Part shown: in pieces, positions 15,718-24,511 of the stretch
Layout of the letters: each line of letters starts with the position of its first letter
How positions within the stretch are numbered: position 1 is the first letter of the stretch
Assembly: GCA_934567745.1 (NCBI GenBank)
Contig: CAKTJM010000001.1
Location: 1-48,092 of the forward strand
Source of the DNA: an uncultured Eubacteriales bacterium
GTDB taxonomy: Bacteria > Bacillota > Clostridia > Oscillospirales > Oscillospiraceae
Reading direction: 5' to 3'
DNA length: 48,092 nucleotides
Notes under the pieces: generated by a model
Seen by the model: only the letters and a program-made list of their open reading frames with translations
Told to the model about the DNA's origin: nothing
Database searches by the model: none
Translations under genes and position numbers: made by a program

Positions 15718-16676
15718 GGCGCACCTCCCCAGCCCATGGCCGGATCGACCAGGCGGTAGACCAGGTCCATCAGGATGCCCGTCACCAGCACCGCCAGCGC
15801 CGTCACCACGGTGATGCCCATGATGACCGTGTAGTCCCGGCTGGAGACCGAGGCGAAGAGCAGGCTGCCCATCCCCGGCCAGCCGAAGATCCGCTCGACG
15901 ATCATCGACCCGCCGATCACGTGCGGGATGTGGTTCAGGATCGTCGTGAGCACCGGGATCAGTGCCGCGCGGAACGCATGCCGCCAGACCACCGCCCGCT
16001 CGCTCAGGCCCTTCGCCCGGGCCGTGCGCACGAAGTCCTCGCGCAGCGTCTCGCTGCACGCGCTGTACGTCTGCCGCACCAGGCTCCCCAGGCTCGACAG
16101 GCACACCACCGACGCGGGCAGGACCAGGTGCCGCAGCAGGTCGCCCGGCGACCCGCTGTCCCCCACGGACCACATCCCCGCCGCCGGGAACCAGCCCAGG
16201 CGCACGGAGAACACGTAGATGGCCACCAGGCACAGGAAGAAGCCCGGCGTGCTGAAGCTCAGCAGGGTCACGCCCGTCGCCGTCCAGCGCCAGCCGCTCC
16301 GCTGCTTCCACGCGGCCAGGACCCCCAGCGGGATCCCGATCAGCACCGCCGCCGCCACGCCCGTCCCGGTCAGGACGAGCGACGGGACGACCCGCTGCGC
16401 GATCATCCGGAGCACCGGCTGTCCCGTCCGGAACGAGGTGCCCAGGTCGCCGGTCACCAGGCCCTTCAGCCACAGCAGGTAGCGCACCACCAGCGGCTGG
16501 TCCAGACCAAGCTGCGCCTCCAGGGCGGCGCGCAGGGCCGCACTGGAGGCTTCACCTGCCCCCGCCGCGTCTGCGATCGTGGCGGGGGCCATATCCAGCA
16601 TCAGGAACACGATCACCGTGATGCCGAAGAACACGGGGACCGCACCCAGGATGCGTCTCGTCAGGTAACGTCTCAA
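15714..16676 (-). CDS. Dipeptide/oligopeptide-type ABC transporter permease, DppB/OppB family
   Basis: The protein has about 320 aa with six predicted membrane helices. The N-terminus RRYLTRRILGAVPVFFGITV and then GDLGTSFRTGQPV are typical of DppB/OppB. The EAA-like loop includes REDFVRTARAKGLSERAVVWRHAFR, and IVERIFGWPGMGSLL is a family signature. A TTG start at 16676 is preferred because GGAGGAG lies 9 nt upstream; the longer GTG form (16697) would begin before that site. It is followed with overlap by the DppC-like gene. Confidence 0.9.
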   Translation of the reverse strand: MRRYLTRRILGAVPVFFGITVIVFLMLDMAPATIADAAGAGEASSAALRAALEAQLGLDQPLVVRYLLWLKGLVTGDLGTSFRTGQPVLRMIAQRVVPSLVLTGTGVAAAVLIGIPLGVLAAWKQRSGWRWTATGVTLLSFSTPGFFLCLVAIYVFSVRLGWFPAAGMWSVGDSGSPGDLLRHLVLPASVVCLSSLGSLVRQTYSACSETLREDFVRTARAKGLSERAVVWRHAFRAALIPVLTTILNHIPHVIGGSMIVERIFGWPGMGSLLFASVSSRDYTVIMGITVVTALAVLVTGILMDLVYRLVDPAMGWGGAP

Positions 16677-16699
16677 AAAAACCGTCTCCTCCTGCACTT

Positions 16700-16733
16700 C
16701 CGGCCCTTGCGGGCACAGGCCGGACGTCCGGCC
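16700..16733. repeat. Palindromic intercistronic element
   Basis: A perfect 16-bp palindrome GGCCGGACGTCCGGCC (16718-16733) is preceded by CCGGCC (16700-16705), which could alternatively pair with its left half, and by a small GCCC/GGGC hairpin. It lies between the binding-protein gene and the permease gene on the minus strand and may tune the ratio of the two products. It also resembles short dispersed palindromes in related genomes (inference). Confidence 0.5.
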
Positions 16734-16775
16734 CTACGGAGGTCTCTCTGTCTGTCAGGTCCGAGCCGGTCCGGC

Positions 16776-18368
16776 TCAGCCCTCCTTGCTCCACTGCCAC
16801 ACGTTCTCGTTGCAGCAGGCGGAGGCTGCGTAGTCGATGCCGCTCACGGTCTTCGACTCCACATGCAGCGCGCGGCTGGTCCACAGCGGGACGAACGGCA
16901 TCTGCTCGTCGAGGTACTGCTCCAGCTCGTCCACGAGGTCCACGCGCACGTCCTCGTCGGTCATCCCGGCGATCTCGCCCATGAGCTGCTGGTACCGGCT
17001 CACGTCACCCACGCGGAAGAGGTCGTTGTCCTCGCTGAACCGGCTCCCCGTGAACCACAGGGGCAGGCTCGTGGGCGTGTGGCTGGCCAGGCCCATGTCA
17101 TAGGTCCCGTCGTACATCCCGGAGAACATCGTCGCGGAGTCCACCGTGACGATCTCCACCTTCAGCCCCGCCTCGACCAGATCCTGCTGGATCAGGGCCG
17201 CGACGCTCGCCCGCGCGGACGTGCAGGCCAGGGTGTAGGTCCGGCCGTCGTAGCTGGACGCGGCCAGGAGCGCCTTCGCCCCGTCGGGGTCGTAGGTGTC
17301 CTGCACCGGCGCGGAGTAGATCGTGCCGGGGAGGATGCTCGTGTCGGTCGGGTCGCCCAGGGTGCCGGTGCTCTGCCGGCACAGAAGCTCCTTGTCCAGC
17401 GCCTTGGCGATCGCCTGGCGGATGGACACGTCGTCGATGCTCTCGTTGTTGAGCATCAGCTCGTAGAAGGTCGAGGTCACGGTCCCCTCGGAGACGGTGA
17501 AGCCCGCCTGCTCGGCCACGGGGCGGTTCTCCTCGGAGATGCTGCCGCCGAAGGCGTAGTAGTCCAGGTCCCCAGAGATGAGGGCCGTGAGGAGGTTGGC
17601 CTTGTCGATGACCGTGATGGTCATGGTGTCGAAGCCCGGCGCGCCGAGCTGATAGTCCTCGTTGGCGGCCAGGGTCAGGCTGCTCCCGGCCAGCTCGCTG
17701 ACGAACTTGCACGGGCCGGACCCCACGGGGGCCAGCCACAGGTCGGCGGAGAGGACCTCCGCCTTCGGCAGGTCGCGCAGCAGGTGGACCGGCAGGACGT
17801 AGATGTCGCGGTTGGACGCGACGAGGAACTCCTCCGGGATGGTCGGCTGCTGGAAGGTCAGCTTGAGGTCATAGTCCCCCACCGCCTCGGCGCCGAGGGC
17901 CTCGCCCGCGACGGCCGCGCCGGAGCTGTCCGTCCCCGCCAGACCGGCGAAGACGGTGCGCCCGAGGGTGTCCACCTCCGGGTCGGTCAGCAGGGCGATC
18001 GTCTCCGCCCAGCTCTCCGCCGTGACGGGCGTGCCGTCGTGGAAGGCGGCGTCCTTGTCCAGGTGGAAGACGATGGCCATGCCGTCGTCCGCGCTCTCCC
18101 AGCTCTCCGCCGCGCGCGGCAGACAGGTGCCGTCCGGCTGGACGTAGGCGAGGCGGTCGTAGATCTTGTCATAGATGAGCCGGGAGTAGTTGCTGCCGGA
18201 CACGCTGTAGTACGGCATCAGGGAGTCCCACGCGTTGGACAGGCCGTAGCTCACGTTCACGGGCGCGTCGGCGGTCCCGTCGTCGCCGCCGGGCGTGCCG
18301 CAGGCGGCCAGCCCCAGCGCCAGACACAGCGCCAGGCAAAGGGCCAGGATCTTGTTGCGTCGTTCCAT
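16776..18368 (-). CDS. ABC transporter substrate-binding lipoprotein, family 5 (peptide type)
   Basis: The protein has 530 aa. The signal peptide ends in the lipobox LAAC. The mature part matches SBP_bac_5: RLIYDKIYDRLAYV, the domain around FHLDKDAAFHDGTPVTAESW (DGxPxTAxD-like), VGSGPCKFV, DVSIRQAIAKALDKELL and a C-terminal QMPFVPLW. Such proteins bind di- or oligopeptides, nickel chelates or sugars outside the membrane. The gene starts 4 bp after the hprK stop, with its GGAGGA site inside the hprK 3' end, so it is cotranscribed with hprK. The ligand cannot be read from sequence. Confidence 0.92.
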   Translation of the reverse strand: MERRNKILALCLALCLALGLAACGTPGGDDGTADAPVNVSYGLSNAWDSLMPYYSVSGSNYSRLIYDKIYDRLAYVQPDGTCLPRAAESWESADDGMAIVFHLDKDAAFHDGTPVTAESWAETIALLTDPEVDTLGRTVFAGLAGTDSSGAAVAGEALGAEAVGDYDLKLTFQQPTIPEEFLVASNRDIYVLPVHLLRDLPKAEVLSADLWLAPVGSGPCKFVSELAGSSLTLAANEDYQLGAPGFDTMTITVIDKANLLTALISGDLDYYAFGGSISEENRPVAEQAGFTVSEGTVTSTFYELMLNNESIDDVSIRQAIAKALDKELLCRQSTGTLGDPTDTSILPGTIYSAPVQDTYDPDGAKALLAASSYDGRTYTLACTSARASVAALIQQDLVEAGLKVEIVTVDSATMFSGMYDGTYDMGLASHTPTSLPLWFTGSRFSEDNDLFRVGDVSRYQQLMGEIAGMTDEDVRVDLVDELEQYLDEQMPFVPLWTSRALHVESKTVSGIDYAASACCNENVWQWSKEG

Positions 18369-18372
18369 TCGT

Positions 18373-19368
18373 TCAATCCTCCGCACTCAGGTCTTCGTAT
18401 TCGTCGTAATCGTCCGCCGCGTCCATCTGCGACGACTGCATCATCTGCTCGAAGTGGGCGTCGAGCTGCTTGGCGAACTCCTTCGCCGCGTTGTAGCCCA
18501 TGCGCTTCTGGCGGTTGTTCATGGCGGCGACCTCGACGATGACGGCGAGGTTCCGGCCGGGCTTGACCGGGATCGTGATGGCGGGCACGTCCATGTCCAA
18601 AATGGTCGTGTGCTCGTCGTTCGTGCCGAGCCGGTCGTAGAACGCGCCCTCGTTCCACTGCTCCAGGTTGACGACGAGGTTGATCTCCATGTCCTCGCGG
18701 ACGGCCGACATGCCGAAGAGCTGCTGCACGTCCACCACGCCGATGCCGCGCAGCTCCATGTAGTGCCGGATCAGGTCCGGCGCGGTGCCCACGAGCCGCG
18801 TGCCGATGTGGCGGATCTCGACGGCGTCGTCGGAGATCAGCCGGTGGCCGCGCTTGATCAGCTCGATGGCGGTCTCGCTCTTACCGACGCCGGACTCGCC
18901 CATGAGCAGGACGCCCTCGCCGTAGACGTCCAGCAGGACGCCGTGGCGCGTGATCCGCGGGGTGAGCGTGCCCTTGAGGTAGTCGGTCAGGTTCGGGATG
19001 AAGAGCGACGTGGCCTCCTTCGTGCGCAGGATCGTCTTCTGGTGCACCTCGGCCATCTCGGTCAGCTCCGGGAAGGGCTGGAGGCTGCGCGTGAGGATCA
19101 GCGCCGGGAAGGGCTTGGAGAAGAAGGCGTCGAAGCAGCTGCGCCGCTGCTCGGCGGTCTGGTTGCTCAGATAGGTCCACTCGACCTTGCCGATGACCTG
19201 GAGACGGCTGGGATCGAAGTAGTCGAAGAAGCCCAGGATCTGGAGGCCGGGGCGGTTGATGTCGTCCGCGCGGATGAGGCGGTTCTCATAGTTCTTGCCG
19301 CGGTTGAGCACTTCCAGCCCGAACTTCTCCACGAGTCTGCTGAGCTTGATGGCGGAACGAGATGCCAT
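18373..19368 (-). CDS. hprK: HPr kinase/phosphorylase
   Basis: The protein has 331 aa and phosphorylates HPr on Ser-46 in response to glycolytic intermediates, the switch for catabolite control in Firmicutes. Visible motifs: Walker A GESGVGKSETA (about residue 154), the conserved ELRGIGVVDVQQLFG signature, and IPVKPGRNLAVIVEVAAMN at the C-terminus, followed by an acidic tail DAADDYDEYEDLSAED. The N-terminal domain includes PGLQILGFFDYF and SRLQVIGKVEWTYL. It is the first gene of a transcript that continues into a peptide-type binding protein and two permeases; lgt or other usual hprK partners are absent. Confidence 0.96.
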   Translation of the reverse strand: MASRSAIKLSRLVEKFGLEVLNRGKNYENRLIRADDINRPGLQILGFFDYFDPSRLQVIGKVEWTYLSNQTAEQRRSCFDAFFSKPFPALILTRSLQPFPELTEMAEVHQKTILRTKEATSLFIPNLTDYLKGTLTPRITRHGVLLDVYGEGVLLMGESGVGKSETAIELIKRGHRLISDDAVEIRHIGTRLVGTAPDLIRHYMELRGIGVVDVQQLFGMSAVREDMEINLVVNLEQWNEGAFYDRLGTNDEHTTILDMDVPAITIPVKPGRNLAVIVEVAAMNNRQKRMGYNAAKEFAKQLDAHFEQMMQSSQMDAADDYDEYEDLSAED

Positions 19369-19397
19369 GGGCGGTCCCTCCTTAAGATAGTCTCTTC

Positions 19398-19426
19398 ATT
19401 ATAGCATGAGCGATCGCATTTGACAA
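19398..19426 (-). promoter_or_regulatory. Promoter of the hprK operon
   Basis: On the minus strand, TTGTCA (19421-19426), a 17-bp spacer and TATAAT (19398-19403) are followed by AGGAGGG before the hprK ATG. No other promoter was seen before the downstream transporter genes. Confidence 0.78.
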
Positions 19427-19432
19427 GGAACG

Positions 19433-19466
19433 AAAAAAGGACCTGAGCCGGAACAGCTCAGGTCCT
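19433..19466 (-). terminator. rpmB terminator
   Basis: An 11-bp perfect stem AGGACCTGAGC/GCTCAGGTCCT (19438-19448 with 19456-19466) is followed on the minus strand by a U-run (19433-19438), close to the hprK -35. Confidence 0.88.
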
Positions 19467-19492
19467 ATGCCGTCATATCAGGATCGCTCAGA

Positions 19493-19681
19493 TCACACAG
19501 CACGGGTGACTTTGCCCGAACGGAGGCAATGAGTGCACACGTAGACGTGCTTCGGGGTACCGTTGACGATCGCCTTGACACGCTTGACGTTGGGCTTCCA
19601 AGGACGATTGGAGCGGCGGTGGGAGTGGGACACCTGGATGCCGAAGACGACGCCCTTGTTGCAGAAATCACATTTAGCCAT
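19493..19681 (-). CDS. rpmB: 50S ribosomal protein L28
   Basis: The protein has 62 aa. MAKCDFCNKGVVFGIQVSHS and RRSNRPWKPNVKRV are the L28 signature. The zinc-ribbon form is present: CDFC near the start and YVCTHCLRSGKV near the end. GAGGAGG lies before the ATG. It is monocistronic, with its own promoter and terminator. Confidence 0.97.
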   Translation of the reverse strand: MAKCDFCNKGVVFGIQVSHSHRRSNRPWKPNVKRVKAIVNGTPKHVYVCTHCLRSGKVTRAV

Positions 19682-19711
19682 TCGCTTTACCTCCTCGCTG
19701 GTTTATGATCA

Positions 19712-19783
19712 CACCGGGGCTGCCGGTGCGGATATCGAAAAAGCATCGTTTAGTATAATACCAGACATGCGCGAAAATTGCAA
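19712..19783 (-). promoter_or_regulatory. rpmB promoter and leader hairpin
   Basis: On the minus strand, TTGCAA (19778-19783), a 17-bp spacer and TATTAT (19755-19760) form a promoter. The leader of about 65 nt has a 6-bp stem CACCGG/CCGGTG (19712-19728). Whether the hairpin takes part in ribosomal autoregulation cannot be told. Confidence 0.65.
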
Positions 19784-19805
19784 GTCTTTTTTGCGACTTT
19801 TTTGC

Positions 19806-20804
19806 TCACCAGCCCTCTTCCGTCTCGTGGCGCTTCTTCCGGCGCATCAGCTCGGTGAGGACGGTGTGGGGATCCCTGCCGTGGTAGAGGACCTCGTAGG
19901 CGGCCTGGGTGATCGGCATCTCGACGCCGGTGCGCTCGGCTAGGGCGCGGGCGGAGACGACGGCGTAGTAGCCCTCGACCACGGCCCCGATCCGCTCGAT
20001 GGCCTCGGGGACCGGCACGCCCTGCCCGATCAGGATGCCCGCGCGGTAGTTGCGGGAGTGCATCGACGTGCAGGTGACGATCAGGTCGCCCATCCCTGCC
20101 AGGCCCGCGAAGGTGTCGCGCCTGGCCCCGAGGGCGACGCCCAGGCGGGCGGTCTCGGCCAGGCCGCGGGTCATGAGCATGGCCTTCGTGTTGTCGCCGC
20201 ACTGCATGCCCGTGCAGCAGCCGGTGCACAGGGCCATGACGTTCTTCAGCGCCGCGCCCAGCTCGACGCCGATGACGTCACTGGAGCTGTAGACGCGGAA
20301 GCGCTCGTTGAGGAAGAGGTCCTGGACCAGCTCCGCCGCGGCCTGGTCGGCGCAGGCGGAGACGACGGCGGTCGGCACGCGCCGGGCGACCTCCTCCGCG
20401 TGGGAGGGGCCGGAGAGCGCCACGACCGGGCAGACGCCGCCCGTGGCCTCGCGGACCAGCTCGGACATGCGCAGGCCGGTGTCCTTCTCGATGCCCTTGG
20501 AGACGGAGACGAGGACCATCGACGGGTCGAGCAGGGGGCGGATCGCCGCCGCGGTGGACCGCACGCCGAAGGACGGCGTGGCCATCACGACCGCGCCGCA
20601 GCCGCGCACGCAGGCGAGGTCGCTCGTGTACCGCAGCCCCTCCGGCAGGACGACGCCGGGCAGGAGCGGGTTCTCATGGGTCTGTGCCAGGTGCTGGGAC
20701 TCCTCCGGCAGATAGGACCAGAGCGAGACGTCGTGGCCGTTCTCCAAAAGGAGCATGGCCAGGGCCGTGCCCCAGCCGCCGCTGCCGAGTACCGCGATCT
20801 TCAT
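19806..20804 (-). CDS. gpsA: NAD(P)-dependent glycerol-3-phosphate dehydrogenase
   Basis: The protein has 332 aa and reduces dihydroxyacetone phosphate to sn-glycerol-3-phosphate for phospholipid synthesis. The N-terminal Rossmann motif is AVLGSGGWGTALA. Further motifs are VVMATPSFGVR, SVSKGIE, VVALSGPSHAEEVA, the catalytic lysine in GAALKNVMAL and FAGLAGMGDLIVTC. It starts with a four-base overlap with plsY, whose enzyme uses its product. Confidence 0.97.
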   Translation of the reverse strand: MKIAVLGSGGWGTALAMLLLENGHDVSLWSYLPEESQHLAQTHENPLLPGVVLPEGLRYTSDLACVRGCGAVVMATPSFGVRSTAAAIRPLLDPSMVLVSVSKGIEKDTGLRMSELVREATGGVCPVVALSGPSHAEEVARRVPTAVVSACADQAAAELVQDLFLNERFRVYSSSDVIGVELGAALKNVMALCTGCCTGMQCGDNTKAMLMTRGLAETARLGVALGARRDTFAGLAGMGDLIVTCTSMHSRNYRAGILIGQGVPVPEAIERIGAVVEGYYAVVSARALAERTGVEMPITQAAYEVLYHGRDPHTVLTELMRRKKRHETEEGW

Positions 20805-21478
20805 GGCTGTGCCTTCTTTCTATGGAGTGATAGCTTCGGCTCCTCCCCGCGGACGAGCCGACGGATGTTGGCGCGATGCTTCCAGACGATCAGCGCCCCG
20901 GCCAGCAGGGCGGGGATGGCGATCGAGGGCGCGGGGTGGAACACGGCGGAGGAGACGCCGAAGGCGGTCCCGGCCATCACGGACCCGAAGGAGACCCACC
21001 GGGTGAGGACGACGCCGAGGAGGAACAGCCCCCAGGCGAAGACGGCGACGCGCCAATCGACGAGCAGCGCGAGGGTGCCGCCGCAGAGGATGCCCTTGCC
21101 GCCGTGGAAGTGCAGGGTGCAGGGGAAGACGTGGCCGACGACGCAGGCGATGCCCGCCCAGTACTTGACGAAGAGGGGCGGCTCGGCCAGGACGAGGGAG
21201 AACAGGCCCAGGGCGATGTACACCGAGGCGACGACCTTGAGCATGTCCACGGCGATGACGATCACCGTGAGCTTCGTGCCGCCGTAGGTCCGCTGGAAGT
21301 TCGTCAGGCCGCCGTTGCCGCTGCCGTGGGTGCGGACGTCGTCCCTGAGGACGAGCCTGGAGATCATGATCGCGCCGTTGCAGTTGCCGAAGAAGTAGCC
21401 GATGACGACCGTGACGACGAGCAGGAGCGCCGCGGTGCCGTGCGGCACGGCGGCGAGGATGACGGAGAGGCCCTCCAT
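20801..21478 (-). CDS. plsY: Glycerol-3-phosphate acyltransferase PlsY
   Basis: The protein has 225 aa with several membrane helices. It transfers an acyl group from acyl phosphate to glycerol-3-phosphate in the membrane. Motifs are GSGNGGLTNFQR, YWAGIACVVGHVFP and FHGGKG, matching the three conserved cytoplasmic loops of PlsY. The C-terminus is basic (KHRANIRRLVRGEE). It lies 3 bp after der and overlaps gpsA, the usual der-plsY-gpsA order. Confidence 0.95.
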   Translation of the reverse strand: MEGLSVILAAVPHGTAALLLVVTVVIGYFFGNCNGAIMISRLVLRDDVRTHGSGNGGLTNFQRTYGGTKLTVIVIAVDMLKVVASVYIALGLFSLVLAEPPLFVKYWAGIACVVGHVFPCTLHFHGGKGILCGGTLALLVDWRVAVFAWGLFLLGVVLTRWVSFGSVMAGTAFGVSSAVFHPAPSIAIPALLAGALIVWKHRANIRRLVRGEEPKLSLHRKKAQP

Positions 21479-21481
21479 GGC

Positions 21482-22807
21482 TCAGCCCTCCTTGTCGCCC
21501 TTCTGGCGGATCGTGATGCGGATGGGGGTGCCCTCCAGCCCGAAGGTGGCGCGGATCTGGTTCTCCAGATAGCGCTGGTAGGAGAAGTGGAAGAGCTTCG
21601 CGTCGTTGCAGAAGCAGATGAAGTGCGGCGGGCAGATACCGGCCTGGGTCATATAGTAGATCTTCAGCCGCTTGCCCTTGTCGGACGGGGGCTGGACGCG
21701 GGCGGTCGCGTCGGCCAGCAGGGAGTTGAGCATGCCGGTCGTGATGCGCATGGCCGCCTGGTCTCGGACGTAGCTGATGAGCGAGAAGAGCCGCGGGACG
21801 CGCTGGCCGGTCAGGGCGGAGATGAAGACGATCGGCGCGTAGGTCATATAGGACAGGTCGCGGCGGATGTCCTGGCGCATCTTGTCCATGGTCTTGTCGT
21901 CCTTCTCGATCGCGTCCCACTTGTTGACGACGATGATGCACGCCTTGCCGGAGTCGTGGGCGATGCCCGCGATCTTGGTGTCCTGCTCGGTGACGCCCTC
22001 GTTGGCGTCGATCATGATCAGGCACACGTCGGAGCGCTCGATGGCCATGGTGGCGCGCAGGACGGAGAACTTCTCGATCTGGTCGTTGACCTTGGCCTTC
22101 TTCCGCATCCCGGCGGTGTCGATGAAGAGGAAGCGGCCCGTCTCGTTCTCGTAGTAGCTGTCCACCGCGTCGCGGGTGGTCCCGGCCATGTCGGAGACGA
22201 TGACGCGCTCCTCGCCGAGGATGCGGTTGACGAGGGAGGACTTGCCGACGTTCGGGCGGCCGATGACGGCCACGCGGATGAGATCGCGGTCCTCCTCTTC
22301 TTCGTCGTCGGGGGGGAAGTGCTCGAAGCAGGCGTCGAGCAGGTCGCCGGTGCCGTGGCCGTGGACGGCGGAGACGGGGATCGGGTCCCCGAGACCGAGG
22401 TTGTAGAACTCGTAGATGTCGGGGTTGGTCATGCCGACCTGGTCCATCTTGTTCACGGCCAGCACGACGGGCTTGCGCGCGCGCAGGAGCATGTTGGCCA
22501 CGTCCTGGTCGGACGCGGTCAGGCCGCTCTTGATGTCGCACAGGAACACGATCACCGTGGCGTTGTCGATGGCGATCTCGGCCTGCTTGCGCATGAAGGC
22601 CAGGATCTCGGTGTCGGCGGTCGGCTCGATGCCGCCGGTATCGACGATATCAAAAGTGCGGCTGCGCCACTCGCACTCGGCGTACAGGCGGTCGCGGGTC
22701 ACGCCGGGGGTGTCCTCGACGATCGACAGGCGGCGGCCCGCCAGCTTATTGAACAGCATGGACTTCCCCACGTTGGGTCGGCCCACGATGGCGACAAGGG
22801 GTCTCAT
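21482..22807 (-). CDS. der: Ribosome-biogenesis GTPase Der (EngA)
   Basis: The protein has 441 aa with two consecutive G domains, each with G1 GRPNVGKS (about residues 7-14 and 180-187). G3 is DTPG and DTAG; G4 is NKMD and NKWD. A C-terminal KH-like domain ends the protein. Der binds the 50S subunit and is needed for its maturation. It lies in an operon after the DUF512 gene and before plsY-gpsA. Confidence 0.97.
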   Translation of the reverse strand: MRPLVAIVGRPNVGKSMLFNKLAGRRLSIVEDTPGVTRDRLYAECEWRSRTFDIVDTGGIEPTADTEILAFMRKQAEIAIDNATVIVFLCDIKSGLTASDQDVANMLLRARKPVVLAVNKMDQVGMTNPDIYEFYNLGLGDPIPVSAVHGHGTGDLLDACFEHFPPDDEEEEDRDLIRVAVIGRPNVGKSSLVNRILGEERVIVSDMAGTTRDAVDSYYENETGRFLFIDTAGMRKKAKVNDQIEKFSVLRATMAIERSDVCLIMIDANEGVTEQDTKIAGIAHDSGKACIIVVNKWDAIEKDDKTMDKMRQDIRRDLSYMTYAPIVFISALTGQRVPRLFSLISYVRDQAAMRITTGMLNSLLADATARVQPPSDKGKRLKIYYMTQAGICPPHFICFCNDAKLFHFSYQRYLENQIRATFGLEGTPIRITIRQKGDKEG

Positions 22808-22893
22808 GGTCTATCGCCCTCCTAACTTTCTCATGTCTCTATATGGCGCGCGGTGTCTCGATGGTATCGATCGTATCCCCAGCCCTGCCGCGC

Positions 22894-24207
22894 TCAGCAG
22901 CCGAAGATGGCCTCGAACAGGGCGAAGCCGTCCTGCTCCACGGGGACGACCGGGACGCCAAGGGCCGCCTCCAGCTCGTCCAGGCCCATGTCGTCCAGGA
23001 AGACCCGCTCGCCGTGGCGGAGCGTCGTCTGCGACAGGAGCACCCGCTCGCCGAGGTCCTGCCCCCTGAGCTGGGCCAGCAGATCCTGCCCGGTCAGCAG
23101 GCCGGAGACGGTGATCGTCTCGCCGAAGAAGCGGTTGACGATGGGATAGACCGTGTAGTCGAGGTCAGTATGACACCTCTCCGCGGCCTTGTCAATGATC
23201 TCCTTCAGGAAGGGCGCGGCGGCCACGCCCGTCGCGATGGAGAACCGCGGGACCGTCATCCCCTCCGGCGCGCCGTAGCACGCGCCGCGCAGCTCCGTCT
23301 CCAGCAGGCGGAGCATCCCCACGCCGTTCTCCAGCTGGGTGTACTCCTCATAAAACTCATCGTCCGGGATCGGCAGGCCCGCCTGGAGGTAGAACTCGTC
23401 CGAGCACCAGAAGATGCGGCTGTCGCAGGCCGCGAGACAATGCTCCTGATACGCCTCGACCTGCGCCACGACGGCGCGGGCCTCGTCCTGTCGATAGGGG
23501 CGGAGGGGGTACAGCCCCTCGCGGTGCCGCGTCACGCCCACCGGGACGATGGACACGCTCTTGACCTGGGGGTAGAGCGCGGCCATGTCCTCCATGCTCT
23601 GCTGGAGGACCGGCCCGTCGTTCAGGCCGGGGCAGGAGACGATCTGACAGTTCATCACGATGCCCGCCGCGGCGAAGCGCTGCATGTTTTCCAGGCAGTC
23701 GCCGCCGCGCTTGCGGTTGCCGAGCAGCACCCGCCGCACCTCCGGATCGGTCGCGTGGACGGAGATGTTGATCGGCGAGACGTGGAGCTGGGCGATGCGG
23801 TCCAGCTCCCGACGGCTGAGGTTCGTCAGGGTGACGTAGTTGCCCATCAGGAACGACAGCCGCGCGTCGTCGTCCTTGAAGTACAGCGTCTCGCGCATCC
23901 CCGGCGGGAGCTGATCGACGAAGCAGAAGACGCACTTGTTCGCGCAGGAGCGCGCGCGGTCCATGAGGTAGGTCTGGAACTCCAGCCCCAGGTCCTCCCC
24001 CACGTCCTTCTCGATCCGCACCCGGCGGCGATGGCCGTCCGCCCCCTCCAGCAGGAGGGTCAGGCTCGGGTCGTAGGCATAGTATTTGTAATCGAGCACG
24101 TCCACGATGCGGTGCTCGCCGATCTGGAGGAGCGTCTCGCCGGGCCGGACCCCGGCCAGATCGGCGGGCGAGCCCTCCTGCACGGTCTTCACTTTGGTCA
24201 GGGACAT
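22894..24207 (-). CDS. DUF512 protein with PDZ-like and radical-SAM-like domains
   Basis: The protein has 437 aa. A PDZ-like N-terminus (VQEGSPADLAGVRPGETLLQI) precedes a radical-SAM-type cysteine motif in SCANKCVFCFVDQLPPGMR (Cx3Cx2C). LSFLMGNYVTLTN, SPINISVHATDPEVR and MNCQIVSCPGLNDG belong to the same core, and a C-terminal DUF512 domain follows. The family is conserved in Clostridia next to der; its reaction is not known to me. A role in ribosome or RNA maturation has been guessed from the neighbourhood only. No clear promoter lies between this gene and the rpmF terminator, so it may depend on readthrough. Confidence 0.93.
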   Translation of the reverse strand: MSLTKVKTVQEGSPADLAGVRPGETLLQIGEHRIVDVLDYKYYAYDPSLTLLLEGADGHRRRVRIEKDVGEDLGLEFQTYLMDRARSCANKCVFCFVDQLPPGMRETLYFKDDDARLSFLMGNYVTLTNLSRRELDRIAQLHVSPINISVHATDPEVRRVLLGNRKRGGDCLENMQRFAAAGIVMNCQIVSCPGLNDGPVLQQSMEDMAALYPQVKSVSIVPVGVTRHREGLYPLRPYRQDEARAVVAQVEAYQEHCLAACDSRIFWCSDEFYLQAGLPIPDDEFYEEYTQLENGVGMLRLLETELRGACYGAPEGMTVPRFSIATGVAAAPFLKEIIDKAAERCHTDLDYTVYPIVNRFFGETITVSGLLTGQDLLAQLRGQDLGERVLLSQTTLRHGERVFLDDMGLDELEAALGVPVVPVEQDGFALFEAIFGC

Positions 24208-24231
24208 CGCACGCCCTCGCTTTCGTCATAC

Positions 24232-24263
24232 ACACAAAAAAAGAAGAGGGGCGTGCCCCTCTT
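24232..24263 (-). terminator. rpmF terminator
   Basis: An 8-bp stem AAGAGGGG/CCCCTCTT is followed on the minus strand by a run of seven U. It lies just past the rpmF stop and about 25 bp before the DUF512 start. Confidence 0.8.
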
Positions 24264-24271
24264 CCCTTTTC

Positions 24272-24463
24272 TCACTGATTCTCAGCCGCCTGGACCTGGC
24301 CGAACACCTTGCCGTCGTAGGTCATGCAGTTCTTGCACAGCCGGTGGGGCAGACGATATGCACCGCACTTGGGGCAGGTCGTGACTGCGGGAGCGGACAG
24401 CTTCCAATTCGCACGCCGCTTGTCTCGTCTCTGCTTGGAGACTTTGCTCTTCGGGACCGCCAT
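24272..24463 (-). CDS. rpmF: 50S ribosomal protein L32
   Basis: The protein has 63 aa. MAVPKSKVSKQRRDKRRA is diagnostic. The zinc-binding cysteine pairs are CPKC and CKNC (TTCPKCGAYRLPHRLCKNC). It is the second gene of the DUF177-rpmF unit, 48 bp after the first. Confidence 0.97.
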   Translation of the reverse strand: MAVPKSKVSKQRRDKRRANWKLSAPAVTTCPKCGAYRLPHRLCKNCMTYDGKVFGQVQAAENQ

Positions 24464-24511
24464 GTTGAGACACCTCCTTAGTTCTTCCTGTTCGGGGATC
24501 TGTTTGGATGC

